Assembly (NCBI GenBank): GCA_002633005.1
Contig: NMRA01000255.1
Location: forward strand, 379,937 to 443,936
Source: Phoronis australis
Taxonomy: Eukaryota; Phoronida; Phoronidae
Length of the DNA stretch: 64,000 nucleotides
Direction: 5' to 3'
In this document: positions 22,930 through 34,340 of the stretch, piece by piece
Layout of the letters: each line of letters starts with the position of its first letter
Position numbering within the stretch: the first letter of the stretch is position 1
The notes under the pieces: generated by a model
What the model saw: the letters and a program-made list of their open reading frames with translations, nothing else
Database searches by the model: none
Told to the model about the DNA's origin: nothing
Position numbers and translations under genes: made by a program

Positions 22930-25610
22930 CCAAGACTTGTGAAAAGCTGGTGGAAGAAGGAAGCTGAATAAGAACGACTGGGAAAAGGTCGCGGAGGAGC
23001 TACAGAAGCACAGACATCCCATCACAAACCAGCAGTCATGTCTCCGTAACGTTTGAATGACCAAGTAGTTACTGACATCGTGATTGCTCAGAACGAACTG
23101 GTCTTTGGCAGTGAACTACAGGGCATTTGTTTGCATGCCTCGGCACGCCACTGCCTCCCCCCATTCTACGGCTTCAAAGAAAATCATTTTGTTTGAAATA
23201 TACGACTACAAAACTCCCTACCCAAAGAATCATTGGAGGACAAGACGAGAACCAGCTAAGCAAGGCTAACCCCAAACACCTCTTCTTTGCCGAGGAACTA
23301 CTCCAACAACGCTCTGTTCACGAACATTGTACGTATATGCAGCTATTGCCTTCCACACAACATGGAGCTGGTCAATAAGAGCTTAATTAGTTACCTATGT
23401 TGAAGCTAACGTCAGACTTCATAGGTGCATGTTGAAAGCGATGGAAGAGGGCACCAACAGCATCAGAATCTCAGTTCAATGACAACACTGACGTCTTCAG
23501 GCTCTTGGTTTATTGGACATTAAGGATGATATTTGATGCCAAGATTCATGTGCAGAAGTGGAACGGTAATATTTCGGACATAATTAACGAGAACAGTCTA
23601 GAAATTAGAACCCAGAACATAGCCAAGTTTCTCCTGAGGCCAAGAGAACTGGTTTGGCTTACGCAATCAATTTTTGTCTGGATCACGGTTTTATGCTTAA
23701 TTTAATTACCCACAGTAAACATTTGGAGTGTAAAGTTTCTCCAGCAAGCAGTTTACAAGAAGAACGCATTGGAATTACTTTCCAATGAATGAACTAATCA
23801 ACAACGTGGCATTTGTAGGTAATTTGAAACATAGCTATACTTTAAAATTTTCGCAACTAGGAATATAATCATTTAGACTTTAAGTAATTCAAGTACAGTA
23901 ATTAAGAACATGTTTTCAGAATAGTGTATTTTTATTGAAAATCATCCCTGCGGCTAACAACAGTCACGTACTACATATTGAAAAAAGGACAATCGCAGCA
24001 ACAAATAAAAAGTTCATATTGATTCGACGTTTCGTCTGTTCATTAGACATCATCAGGTTATAAACAATAAGACATCAAGTGTCGACATACCAGTCAGGTT
24101 ACATGCGTGTAGCGAATATGAACTTTTTTATTTGTCCGTTTTTTTGATCCTATTATGCCCAAAAACTGATGTAATTACTTACTGAAAGTTAACGTATTAA
24201 TTGATTCAAATGTATAGGTCTATAACAGGTCATAGGAAAATCACCCAATGTAAAATACGCCTTCACATTCCAAGGAGTATCAAATTCGCACTTTCTAACC
24301 TGGAATAAAGACAAAGTTTTCACAGCTAAGACAGAAGATAATCAAGTCTTAGGCAGTAACGAAGAGATAACAAGCTATTCAAAGACTAAACCTTGGCCAT
24401 TGAAAACGTTGAGTCATAGCTAATATGACTTTCTGATAAACAGTTCTGGAGTTCCAACATGTTACATAACAAGAGCTGTGAAGCTGACTGACTAGACTGA
24501 AAAGCAGGATATCTGACTAAAAATGGGGTCCTGTTAAAGTGGATTCTCCGTTCAATAACACCACACCAAAAATCGGAATAAAACTTTGGCCTCGGTGAGA
24601 CGTATAACGTAGCGAATGCTTTTGACTTTTTAATGGTTCGACGAGAACAAAACAGCTGGAAATCAATATAACATGTAAAAAAAGTCTAAAATTAAAATAT
24701 AGGATGAAATGTGTTGATTGTGTTTGCGCGCGACCGCATCACGCGAAGTGGTATATTGCAGTGTATGTGTGTGCGCTGGTGGGTACTTTCACTCTTCAAA
24801 TTAGCGTTAACTCTACTCGTAGTTGGACGATTTTTTCATTCGAAGTTGCTGGAAGGTATTTCCTTTAAACGAAAGCAAAAACAAATATATCCTGTGTAAG
24901 AAACACCGAATTTAAAATCAAAGAGAGGACAGCCATAACCAAATTGGACATCTGAGACGCACATTAACGGTCTTCACTGAGGGTTCGGGCTCAAAACCTG
25001 AAGTGCTGACGCTAGCCAAGGCTGATCTAACTCGTCAGCAAGAGAAAAATTGGCACTGAGAACAGTAAATATTCTCGTCAGGTGTCAGATTGCGATACAA
25101 TATTTTATTGGAAGATGACGACCCTCATACTTGAAGAAACGAACATTCCAGAACTCGGCCAGCTATAGGGAAAATCTGGTGCTACCCACGCCGTGCTTTG
25201 GGACACTTCATGTGCATTCTTCTTGCCTCTGTATCGGCAGAAGAGTTGCCAAATAATGAACAATGCCCATGTTCATTTCTACCAAGAACGAAAGATGCCT
25301 CCACCAAATACCACCAACAGATGTCAACGTTCACTTACGGACGTTCATAGCATACCTACAGATGTTGGAATGCACCTGATTAACGACATACATCGAAAAA
25401 ATAAAAGTAATACCTACTTTGGATTGAATGTCAGCAGCCCTCTATTAACACTGGCGTCATCAACAGTACCACTGATTCTCAACTTCTACTTGACGTACTT
25501 AGTTGCAGCTGCAATGAAGACAAACAGGAATACAGCGACAGACGATGCAGTTGCAACAGTGCTGCTGTTGGCCTCTAGTGGTAGGGGTGTTCTCACTTCT
25601 GCATAGTGTA
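22930..25610 (+). pseudogene. Decayed repeat-type protein gene (possible TDVF and CxC motifs)
   Basis: Scattered protein-like pieces in several frames, all broken by stops. Near 22970-23010 the pieces DWEKVAEELQKH and HPITNQQ recall a SANT/trihelix-like stretch. At about 23480-23640, NTDVF, LLVYW and KWNG resemble the DTDVF..LL..W..KWDG pattern that I associate with repetitive uncharacterised proteins of invertebrates. At about 25480-25600, LLDVLSC, CNEDKQ and RRCSC resemble a tesmin/CXC-like cysteine motif often found at the end of the same proteins. The order is right for one ancestral gene. An inverted-repeat element (23999-24139) lies inside. The identification rests on memory of patterns and is weak. 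Confidence 0.3.
23999..24139. repeat. Hairpin element with hammerhead-like core
   Basis: Inverted arms ACAAATAAAAAGTTCATATT (about 24000) and AATATGAACTTTTTTATTTG (about 24116) flank a loop. On the minus strand the loop contains CTGATGA (24050-24056) and GAAACGTC (24026-24033), separated by a segment that can pair GTCT with AGAC. This is the order of a hammerhead ribozyme core, with one extra U after CUGAUGA. Hammerhead motifs are known in Penelope-like retroelements and retrozymes. Confidence 0.4.
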
Positions 25611-27224
25611 CACCAGCGAACAGACAGGTAGACGCTGAAGACGTTGAAAGACGACTAAGCATGCACCTGCCATTAATAATTGTACATTAAAATTACAGGT
25701 GTATAAATCCACATTCAGACAGGTGCATTTTCCTTAACCTTTCTACATATATATGCATTGAATTTTAATATAGTTCGGTAATGGTCCCTCACTTTCACAA
25801 GTTTGGTTGAATACACGAGGTGTATTGACTCTGTCCAGTTTTAAAGCTTTTAAAAAGCCAGCCTTTCGTAATTTCTCGTGTGTATTCAGTCAACAACAGT
25901 GCATTTAGACATGAGTTGTCCGTAGGACATCATGATCACATAGAAACAAAGATAAACATACTTAAATGTACGTATCCTCGTATGATAACACCCAGGTATT
26001 TCGGTCATCATAGACCATTAAAGGTGCAAATAAAATGCAAGCTTACTCATTCTCGACAATAGAACAAACTACACAGAGTAGTAATTAACACTATGCAACG
26101 AACGTGGCCAAGCTTTGGCCAATACAACCACATTACTGTACATGAGAGGGGGAAATAACGTTATTTGTACAAAGATAAATTTCTATTGAGACCCGTGTAG
26201 AGGGAACTAATTGATGGAGATTCGAATTTAACCATAAGGGCTTCAAGGATTTTCAGCCTGTGCGCATTTCGTTCAAAAGAGTGAATGCACGGGTTATCAA
26301 ATAGCATAGTGAATTTGAATATAAATTAAAGTTAGTGGCAATAACTCACCAGCATATCATAAGTCATGAATGCTTAGGTACATGTATGCTTAGTTCAATA
26401 TTTATGAAGGACGCTCCGATAATTTTGCGGCTTCATTTACTGCGATTTTGGTATTATTTAACATTTTATTTACAATGAACGAAATTGCAATGACTGAATA
26501 ATAAAACAGCACAAGAATGTTATCGTAGGTCTACACGTAGCATGTGCAAACTGCAAACACATAGTCTACATGTACTTATAACCTGTATGAAGGGGCGGAT
26601 ACAGGATTTTGAATAAGGGGGTGGCCAGGGCAGAGTATTAGCCAGGATTTTGCCCGTTAGACATTCGCACCGCCGAACTGCCACTGGGATCTGGGGAAAT
26701 TTTAGGGAGGGGCAGGACCCCCTTGGTCCCCGTAAATCTGCCCCTGGTATGGTCTAAACATATCCGTAATCACAAATAAACAACGTAATGTCGAGACTCC
26801 GATTATTGAAATTTTGGTAGAATATCTAGTCCACTATTACGCGATCCCTTATCCTCATCGCTATTCGATCTCATTTCGTCCACCAAAGAAGGTGGGTATT
26901 TCTTGTTTCAGTCCAACATGACCTTTGGCCTCTGTATTTGACCTTTATAGTAACTCTGCCCCCACTGAATAATACAGAAATGAACTCTAGCCCCACAACA
27001 CGTTAGAAACGATACATTGCAGGTCCTATAAGCCATCATGTACACGGCAGAAGATGGAAATTGGGCGAAATTCAAAACGGTGGATGACGCCATCTTGAAT
27101 TACAAAAGATTCTCAAGGTTGCTCTAAGTGCAACCAAATTAAATTTATTCTCATAACCAAATATAGTAAATATCCCGTAAGAAAACTTAACAGTAAACAA
27201 CGTTGCATGTTCAACTTTTTGCAG
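24140..27224. other. Intergenic DNA
   Basis: Apart from the decayed gene pieces up to 25610 and the small hAT-like element at 26590-26746, I see no gene. Frames at 25193, 25880 and 26908 lack support. Confidence 0.45.
26590..26746. mobile_element. hAT-like MITE, 157 bases
   Basis: The left end AAGGGGCGGATACAGGAT and the right end (inverted) CAGGGGCAGATTTACGG are terminal inverted repeats of the GGGGCGGAT type. GTATG occurs directly outside both ends, compatible with part of an 8-base target duplication. Confidence 0.55.
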
Positions 27225-27446
27225 CTAGACTATCAAGGAAGATATATCCACGAGGAGACAGAGTTTGAGTTCAATAACAGTAGTGTTTCGTACGAAACGC
27301 AAGACCTCGCGAGATTCCTCGAAATGTCGCCACGGATGATGCACTTCCAACGAGAGAACGTGATTTTCACCAAAGTTTTTCTCGCTGTGAGACAGTTCGT
27401 GAACTCGACCCGGGACGGAAAGTGTGACGGCACCCTACTGAGGTAG
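27225..27446 (+). CDS. Possible coding exon, unrecognised
   Basis: Preceded by a good acceptor (TTCAACTTTTTGCAG at about 27210-27224). Open for about 73 codons from LDYQGRYIHEE to a TAG at 27444-27446, with codons richer in G and C at the third position (GAG, CTC, TTC, ACG) than the AT-rich surroundings. The middle reads DLARFLEMSPRMMHFQRE. No family is recognised. A donor-like GAG/GTAGTC lies at the very end, so it may be internal or terminal. No partner exon was found. Confidence 0.3.
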   Translation, partial: LDYQGRYIHEETEFEFNNSSVSYETQDLARFLEMSPRMMHFQRENVIFTKVFLAVRQFVNSTRDGKCDGTLLR

Positions 27447-28708
27447 TCCAAGAGATTCTGCTGTAGTAGTACTATCTAGTGGCCATGTCCCTATGGGAAA
27501 TTTTATAGGGTCAAAAGTGGAATCTGGAAAGTCATCAGTTATTCTCTGTTTTAGAAAAAAAGTGGTCAATATACTAATGTTGTAGTTCTCATATGCCGTG
27601 CCACGAGTTTCAGATTCAAAGAGTCACTTTTGTTGAATTTTACTGATTTAAACAAGGTATCAGTGCAAGTGACAAGTGTTATATAGGATATCTCTGTCTC
27701 TAGTTTGAGTTATTTGCTCGGGGTGTGACGTAACCACTTTCCGTCCCAACTTGGAGGGCTAGCCCTCGTTGCTAGGTTACTCGTCCTCACTTTTATGACC
27801 AATAATGAAGTATAATACATCTGAGCAGTGTCATTTTGATTTCAAAACATGGATTGGTTAACTCGTTAAATTGCAGTACGTGCTTTCATACTGGACATCC
27901 TTTAAAAGTATTCTTATTCGTGAGTTAATGAAATAGTTTGTGTGATACAATTGCTATCTCAAAATTTTATTTTCAACAAGGCGTCGGTTTTTCTAAACAA
28001 TCTTTCTCGTCTGTTTCTACTCCTCCGTCTCGTCTTTCAACGTGTTTTTGAGCAGACCACGCGCGCACCCAAGTTAGAAAATGGGGGGGGGCTCGAATTT
28101 TTGAGAATATGGACCTTTTGCTAAGATTCACGGGGTACATTCAGAGCTATATTGTGTATCCTGCCTTTTTAGTGGACTTTTGTCCCTGCCTTTGTTTTAG
28201 TGGACTTTTGTCTCGTTTTCTACCTTTTTCGGAGTTTTTGTTTCTCTGAGGTGGACTTAATTGCCCATTTTGCCAACTGAAATGGTTTGGGTTGGCGGCT
28301 CCTTCTACGCGCATGCACACGTTGTTAAACATTGGCAAACTTGAATTACGCTTGAAACTTTCCAAAGTAAAACTACCAGTTTCGCCTCCGTTATTGCCTG
28401 ACGGGGTACTGTTTCGCGCGAATTTTTTTTCACTTGCTAACTATACTTCGTTCAATTGGTGTGGCGCATCCCTTTATTTATGCCGAAAGAGAATATCCGG
28501 GACTTGAAGTCTCAGTTTGACAAGCTAACGTGTCTGGCAGACATATTATAAATCTAACGACTTCTCTTATGTTAATGATTACAGAAAATTGATTCTTTGC
28601 ATTACACATAAAAAGGGTAATTTACTCCATTAGTACAAAAAAATCAATTATTATTTTAAGTGTCTGCCTTCTTGTCCCTGGCTGTCAACGGGGCACGAGG
28701 CCTCTCGA
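27447..28708. other. Upstream region of gene C with a MITE
   Basis: No gene seen. The element at 28061-28316 and AT-rich flanks fill this stretch. Confidence 0.5.
28061..28316. mobile_element. CATGCGCNCACC-end MITE, copy 2
   Basis: Reverse-orientation copy of 20013-20262. Ends GCGCGCACCCAAG and TACGCGCATG. Inside, GTGGACTTTTGTC occurs twice in a local duplication (about 28170-28215). Confidence 0.6.
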
Positions 28709-28709
28709 A

Positions 28710-28716
28710 TATATAA
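28710..28716 (+). promoter_or_regulatory. TATA box of gene C
   Basis: TATATAA, 79 bases before the ATG at 28795, in a suitable place for a start site near 28741. Confidence 0.55.
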
Positions 28717-28794
28717 CACGACTTGCAGCTTACGAAAAAATCATTTGGAGTTAGAATTTTTTCACTGACGTAGTTCTCTGCTACTGATCGAGCT

Positions 28795-29230
28795 ATGAAG
28801 CGTACCTACGTAATCTTTGCAGTCGCATTTGTTTGGTTCTGTGGTGAGTTCAAACTTTTTTTTGTGACTGATACCATTTTGTGCTAGTTTTACAGATTTG
28901 CCTGAAGTCTAAAACCTACTAAACACTAAACACTGATAGTTGGATTTCTTAACACTTTACATGCAGTGCTGGGGCGCAACCACAACCCTATTGCACATTT
29001 CACCGCTTTTTTCAGGCACGATGGCTAAGAAAAGTGCCGTTGACGAAGACGAATACGTCAGTATGGACGAACGCCAAGCCAGTTCCTTCCTGTCAGAGGA
29101 TGATGACAACATGTTTGCGGCTGTGGATGATGATGCAAAAGCTATGAAAACAATGCGTGAGGCAAAGTTCAACAAGCGCGCCTGGGAGCAGATGGAAATG
29201 GATTTCCCATCAGAAACGGTTGGTTATTGA
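28795..29230 (+). CDS. Gene C: small secreted acidic protein, tail-only relative of gene A
   Basis: Two exons, 28795-28843 and 29016-29230, joined in phase 1 across a 172-base intron (donor GTGAGT, acceptor TTTTTTCAG); 87 residues. Exon 1 is a signal peptide (MKRTYVIFAVAFVWFC). Exon 2 is strongly charged: AKKSAVDEDEYVS, MDERQASSFL, an Asp/Ala-rich stretch (about 45-62), then KFNKRAWEQMEMDF and a short end. The segments YVS..D.RxAxSFL and KRAWEQxExDF match the C-terminal tail of gene A (44036-44169), and the signal-peptide exon ends in the same phase and the same C-G residues. No cysteine lies in the mature part. AATAAA follows at 29360. The protein may be a processed secreted peptide or a mineral- or calcium-binding acidic protein; the function is unknown. 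An intact promoter, splice sites and poly(A) signal argue for a live gene. Confidence 0.75.
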
Positions 29231-29359
29231 GAGTGTCCATGGATTCAGCAGTTGCTCAGTGCAATGAGCTAGAACAGAACTACGCGACCTCATTGACGGA
29301 CAAAGATCACGTGAAATTATGTTACTGCGCCTTCTCTATTTAGCTCATTGCTCTGCGCA

Positions 29360-29365
29360 AATAAA
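29360..29365 (+). terminator. Polyadenylation signal of gene C
   Basis: AATAAA 130 bases after the stop codon of gene C. Confidence 0.6.
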
Positions 29366-29701
29366 TCAACATGAAGCATAGAGTGATATCGTACAGTGTT
29401 TCATTTTGATTAAATGGAGTTTTCTTTCGAGCATAATTATTACCAGTTAGTATGTCATTCTGTTACCACATCCTGCTGTGACGTCATGACAGCCAGTCAG
29501 CCGCGCTACAACAACTAGTTATTAGAACGAGCTTGTTAGACAAACTTAAAGTAGTCCACCTAGCGTCCAGTTTGGCGAATACCAACTCGGCAAATGCTAT
29601 CTCAGATTTTCGATGGCGGTCTCAGGCATAAGTGTCCTCGGTCACTTTCCAAAATGAGACACCAAATTTTAATTCTTGCTGAACTTGCCAAACGCGACTT
29701 C

Positions 29702-29855
29702 GGACGTGCGTTCAGTAGACGCTAAGACCTATGCTAGGACCTAGCTAAAACCTAGTCAAAGTCACGTGTTCTCGTTTGAAATGCACGGCAATACCTCACG
29801 TAATCTAGCGAAGTCTTGCTTTTGAGCGAGGTCCTAGTATTACTGAATGGGAGGC
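29702..29855. mobile_element. GCGTTCAGTAACGCTAGG-end MITE, second intact copy
   Basis: Begins GGACGTGCGTTCAGTAGACGC and ends TACTGAATGGGAGGC. The body matches 16569-16720 (GCTAGGACCTAGCTAAAA, CACGTGTTCTC, CTCACGTAATCT, GCGAGGTCCTAG). Confidence 0.65.
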
Positions 29856-32800
29856 AGGTTTCAACATTTCCACCACTAGCTATGTTTTGCAACGGACGTG
29901 TACTTCTGCCACGCACTGAGACACCGATATATAATTCTCTTGGTGAAATTGGGTATCAAGTGTCAGTTTGCGCTCAAATAGCGATATTATGTAATCTTTG
30001 TCAGAATTCTCGGAAAAGTCTTATTTATAATCATATATTCAGTAATTACTCAAGTCATGACGTTACTCGTATTTAGCAAAACAACTACAAGGTCCTTCGT
30101 TTATTGCCTGAATTGAAGTCGAGACGTGGGAATTGCTGTCTCTCAACCATTTTCAAGGATATGGAAGCCTGTCGCCTATTGATTTCACCCAAAATCTAAC
30201 CAATTAAAGGTTCCGCACGACCTATATATTCTGTTTTTCAGTCATTCCGTGACGCCCCTCCAAACACTCAAGCATTTGTTCTGTACACTGAAAAACAATT
30301 AAACATCACTACATACCATACTGAAATTTTCACAGATGGTTAAAAGTATCAAAATCCCACCATTGCATGACCGAAAGACTGCAGTGATGTCTGGGTCCGT
30401 CAAATTTTACTATCGACTTCCCTAAAAAATTGACCTCTTTGAGCGAAACTAATGAGTATTTTTAATTGTCTCCCTACTCGTCCTTAAGGATTCTTATTCC
30501 ATACTATTTCTGTTTTGCATCTCTCATCTTGAGAAAAATTCAAATGAAAATGATCTGACAGTGGGACACTGCTAAATTAAAAACAAAATCAACAGGTAAC
30601 TTAGTCTAAATGACCATGAGCAAATTATCTAGGCTAAAGTTGATATGATATTTAATCCCGTTTTAACAAATAAAAATACTAACTACAACAACACTTGTTT
30701 GAAAATTGAAACAAAATGTTCCAATTTTAATACCATCAAGCTTCAAACTCAGTTTCAAAATTCCTCTTACAATCTCTTAAATCGACAAGCGTGACCAACA
30801 CTTGAGGCAAGTTAGTCCACACCTGCGTAAAATGTCCACCGCGAATAACAGGATACATTTTGTCACACACTGACGACTTTGTTTTAGATGACTAATGCTT
30901 TTGCATATCAGAGAACGTATTACTCGATCAAGAAGTTTTGGATGAAATCAGTAATCCAGGATTAGAATTTTTTAAGCTATGAACGTGACAAATTAAGTAT
31001 AATCGACAATTATGTTGTATACAATCCACTCTGAAACGGGTAAATTGTCCACTTATCATTAAAGTAGTTGGAGTCATTACCCTAATTAATCGTACACAAA
31101 TATTTGATGATGTCTCACCAGTTCTACATTCCGTCATTTAGAATCATTACAAAGAGACACTGACGATTGCACATATGAGGTTGCGATGGCCTTTTTGACC
31201 CGGTTTGAAACTTTACGCTCACGTCGGTTTTTGCATGCTCTGCTCAATGTCAACTAGATAGGGACAAAAGAAATAAGATGAGAGTCTTTTAAGAATTGCA
31301 GTAAAGCCGCAGTTACACCTCCTGCTCTACCATGAAAAGTTGCCCACAGATGGCTCACGTTTTTCACCTGTGAAAGCTGACTGTATCCCTCCAGACTGAG
31401 GTTGACCACATACGCTGCAAATCCAAGCTTAGATGAAGCACCCGTACACCTGTAGACAGAAGGCGATTTTGACTCTGATAATAGTTTATTTTGTACTCCA
31501 TGTCTTTCGTTTACTCACAGGGTTGACTCATATATTACCACAGTAATCTAAGAATTCGTCCATTAATAATCTAGGCATTCCACCGATGAGGCCAAAAATC
31601 ACATTCCGAATAAAAAATAAAATCCATCTGTGGTGAGAAAAAAAGGTACGGTACTCAATTTCAGCGATTTCGGTTGGACGGAAGGAGGTCTGGAAGGCGT
31701 GCCAGTGCTTAAAAAGTCCTCTTTCTATCCCTATTGACGACAACAAACATGGGAGTCACAACCTTCTGCCAAATGGCGGTAAAATACTTTACAATAGCAG
31801 ATTTCGCTACCAAAAATTTTATTATCCTTCGAATTGTCTCTGATGAACACAATTTAGGAGCCAACACCGCGTCCTCACGCAGATTGGCTTGCTTCCCAAG
31901 GCTCGCACTCTCTGACGTCACTCGGCGTGTGAAGTCTATGATACAGGTCTCTAATAACAGCGGTTTTTATTGGCAACTTTTAACCCGAAAGCGCACCAAG
32001 GCTACCTATTTAAATTGCGGCATCTTCACCAGGTTGTAAAGAATGTAATTACCGACGACTTGCTATTAAAAATACATAACGATTAACAGTGAGCTTACAC
32101 TTTTTAATTGATATTCTTCTGTTTCACTGTTTGAAGGCACTTTATGGATTGAAAACGTATCGTACAGAAAAACTTGTTTCAGACTTTGTCAAATAAAATC
32201 AAGATAGGAATTTGGAACAGCTGGTATGACGAGGTATCTGAATAAATTAAGCGAATTATAGGAATTAGCAAAAGTTGGGAATTGTCTAAAAGCTGGATCT
32301 CTGATCTTGTTTGTGCGAAAGTAATTGATACCCATTAATGATGCAGCCGGGCAGTCACAAATCAAAACTAAAAGTTTTCCCACAGTTATCGATAGAAACA
32401 GAGCCCTTTCACAGGCAAAACACGAACATAACATACAGTAATGAAAATCACTGTGATTGGTTTACTCTCATTGTTGGCAAACGGATTAAAATTTTTGAGA
32501 GCCCTTATCTACCAGAAAGTCTACACAGTCCTGGTAATTTGAGCGGCCGCTCCATTTTCATCCCTTCCCCCGGTAGGAGCACTATTTATTTTGCAGGACA
32601 CCGTAATTTTCGAAGTCTTCCAGGTCGCCAAAATTTTCGAGCTACACTCCATCACCATCTTGTTCCTCGTGGCTTTGAGATGCGCATCGCCCAAATCAAG
32701 GGAACATTAGAAGCACCTTATGTATTTTTGTATTCTCAAATTTCTCCTTAGAGGTGAATGTAACCTTCGCATGTGCGGAATCAGTCATGTGCATTGACCT

Positions 32801-33189
32801 ATCGCTAGGACTTTGAGTGACGGCTTAACTGACCATTTAGAACTCATCATTCTTAGTTTCCAAGTCGCCATTTTACCCGGCAAACTACCAGTTGCCGAGT
32901 AAAATTTATTGTTTGTTAGCCGACATTACGCAAGGGGGCGGAGCTTGTGATAGGTCAGTTTAGAACTGGAGAATGGTTGGCCGTATGGTTGAAGTTCGCA
33001 CATGTGCAGAAAACATTAACCTCCAAGGGAGGCACAGAACAGGTGTTTGTCTATCAGAACACACGTCAATGGACTCTTCACCCTGTCTTCACTCTGTCAA
33101 AAACTGCTTGCAAAGAAAGAAATTAAAGTTTTGAGTCAGTTAATATCAAAAGCCTTACAGATGAGCACAGGAACTTAATTCTCTCTTGT

Positions 33190-34340
33190 ATTTTTGACCT
33201 TTTCACTCCCGCTGAAAACCAGGCAAAAAAACCCCGCAAAATCGGCACTTTTCAGCCCAAAACCACCACTTCCCTGCAGATGCTCGAATAAAGCCAACAT
33301 TAAATCCCGAAAGAAAATTTCCTACCGATTTCAAAAGTATGGTCTAAATGTACTGTCAGCCAACTATTTTTTTTTGAAAATCAGGCTTCCTGAAATCGCA
33401 GCCAATTTATCAGTTGTTACCCAGCAGTGCATAATTGCACCAAGGGGCCACCATATTGAAGAAGAGTGCAGTTACAGCCGAGCAAGTGGTCTTTTTCATT
33501 CTCACTATGTTCACAAATACAAAAAAACCGCATTCACTTGGCCTACATATAACACCTATTTAACTAAAAATGCCCCCAAGCCTGGCCTACACTTAGATTT
33601 TAATATTTTGGCACTGTTCAGTGCCACCTAGGCTAACCCGGAACACCACGGTTGTTTTCGAAGCATCATAATTTACCATAGAAGACGAGACACTATCTGA
33701 GTGCTCAAACATAAATCAGTCTTTCTTCTAAGCTTTGCACTCAATATTTTTTTTGAACCACCTGACTCAAATTTATTAAATTTGGAGCCTGCTAGGTTGG
33801 TTCGACCTTTTAAGTTTTGTGCTGCATTTGAACAGGCTACTAATGGCATTTTCTTGATTTTTGTATCTATCCAATTAAAGTCTGGCAGTTGATGAATCCT
33901 TGATCTACCTTTTCCCCACTTGTGGCTTTTTTTAACCTTTACCGCTTGCAAGTGGGAAGATGAAATTCAGTAAGAAATTCAGGTACACTTTTCAGACACT
34001 GGATTTGTAAAAAATCTGGCCCGTCGACAAGCAGTTTTCACCCGATTTCTATTGCCTGGAGAGCTTTGGCAGTCTAAATGCACTGTTTGTCTCTCAGTTA
34101 GTGGTAATAGCATGCTAATGTTGGCTTGGGTGAAAAGTTTTGATTTGAGTAATTTTGATCGTTTTTAAGCAGCCGGCTGCACTTGCGGTAGTCGTGAAGG
34201 ATGGGAAATTGACTAGAAAATTACTTTCAATTGATTTTGTGCAAGGTTTTTGAAGTGTTTTACCCAGGTTTTGTTCACCTTGTGAACAGAGTGTTGGTGC
34301 TGTTAAGATCTGGTTTTTCAAACGTAAAATCAATGAGCAA
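33190..34340. repeat. Drifted interspersed repeat, shared with 44960-45210
   Basis: Ordered matches such as TTTCCTACCGATTTCAAAAGT against TTTCCTACATATTTCAAAAAT, and AAAATGCCCCCAAGCCTGG against AAAATGCCACCAAACCTGG. A further weak relative is at about 35760-35910 (GGAAATTGACT.., AGGTTTTTGAAG). Confidence 0.4.
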
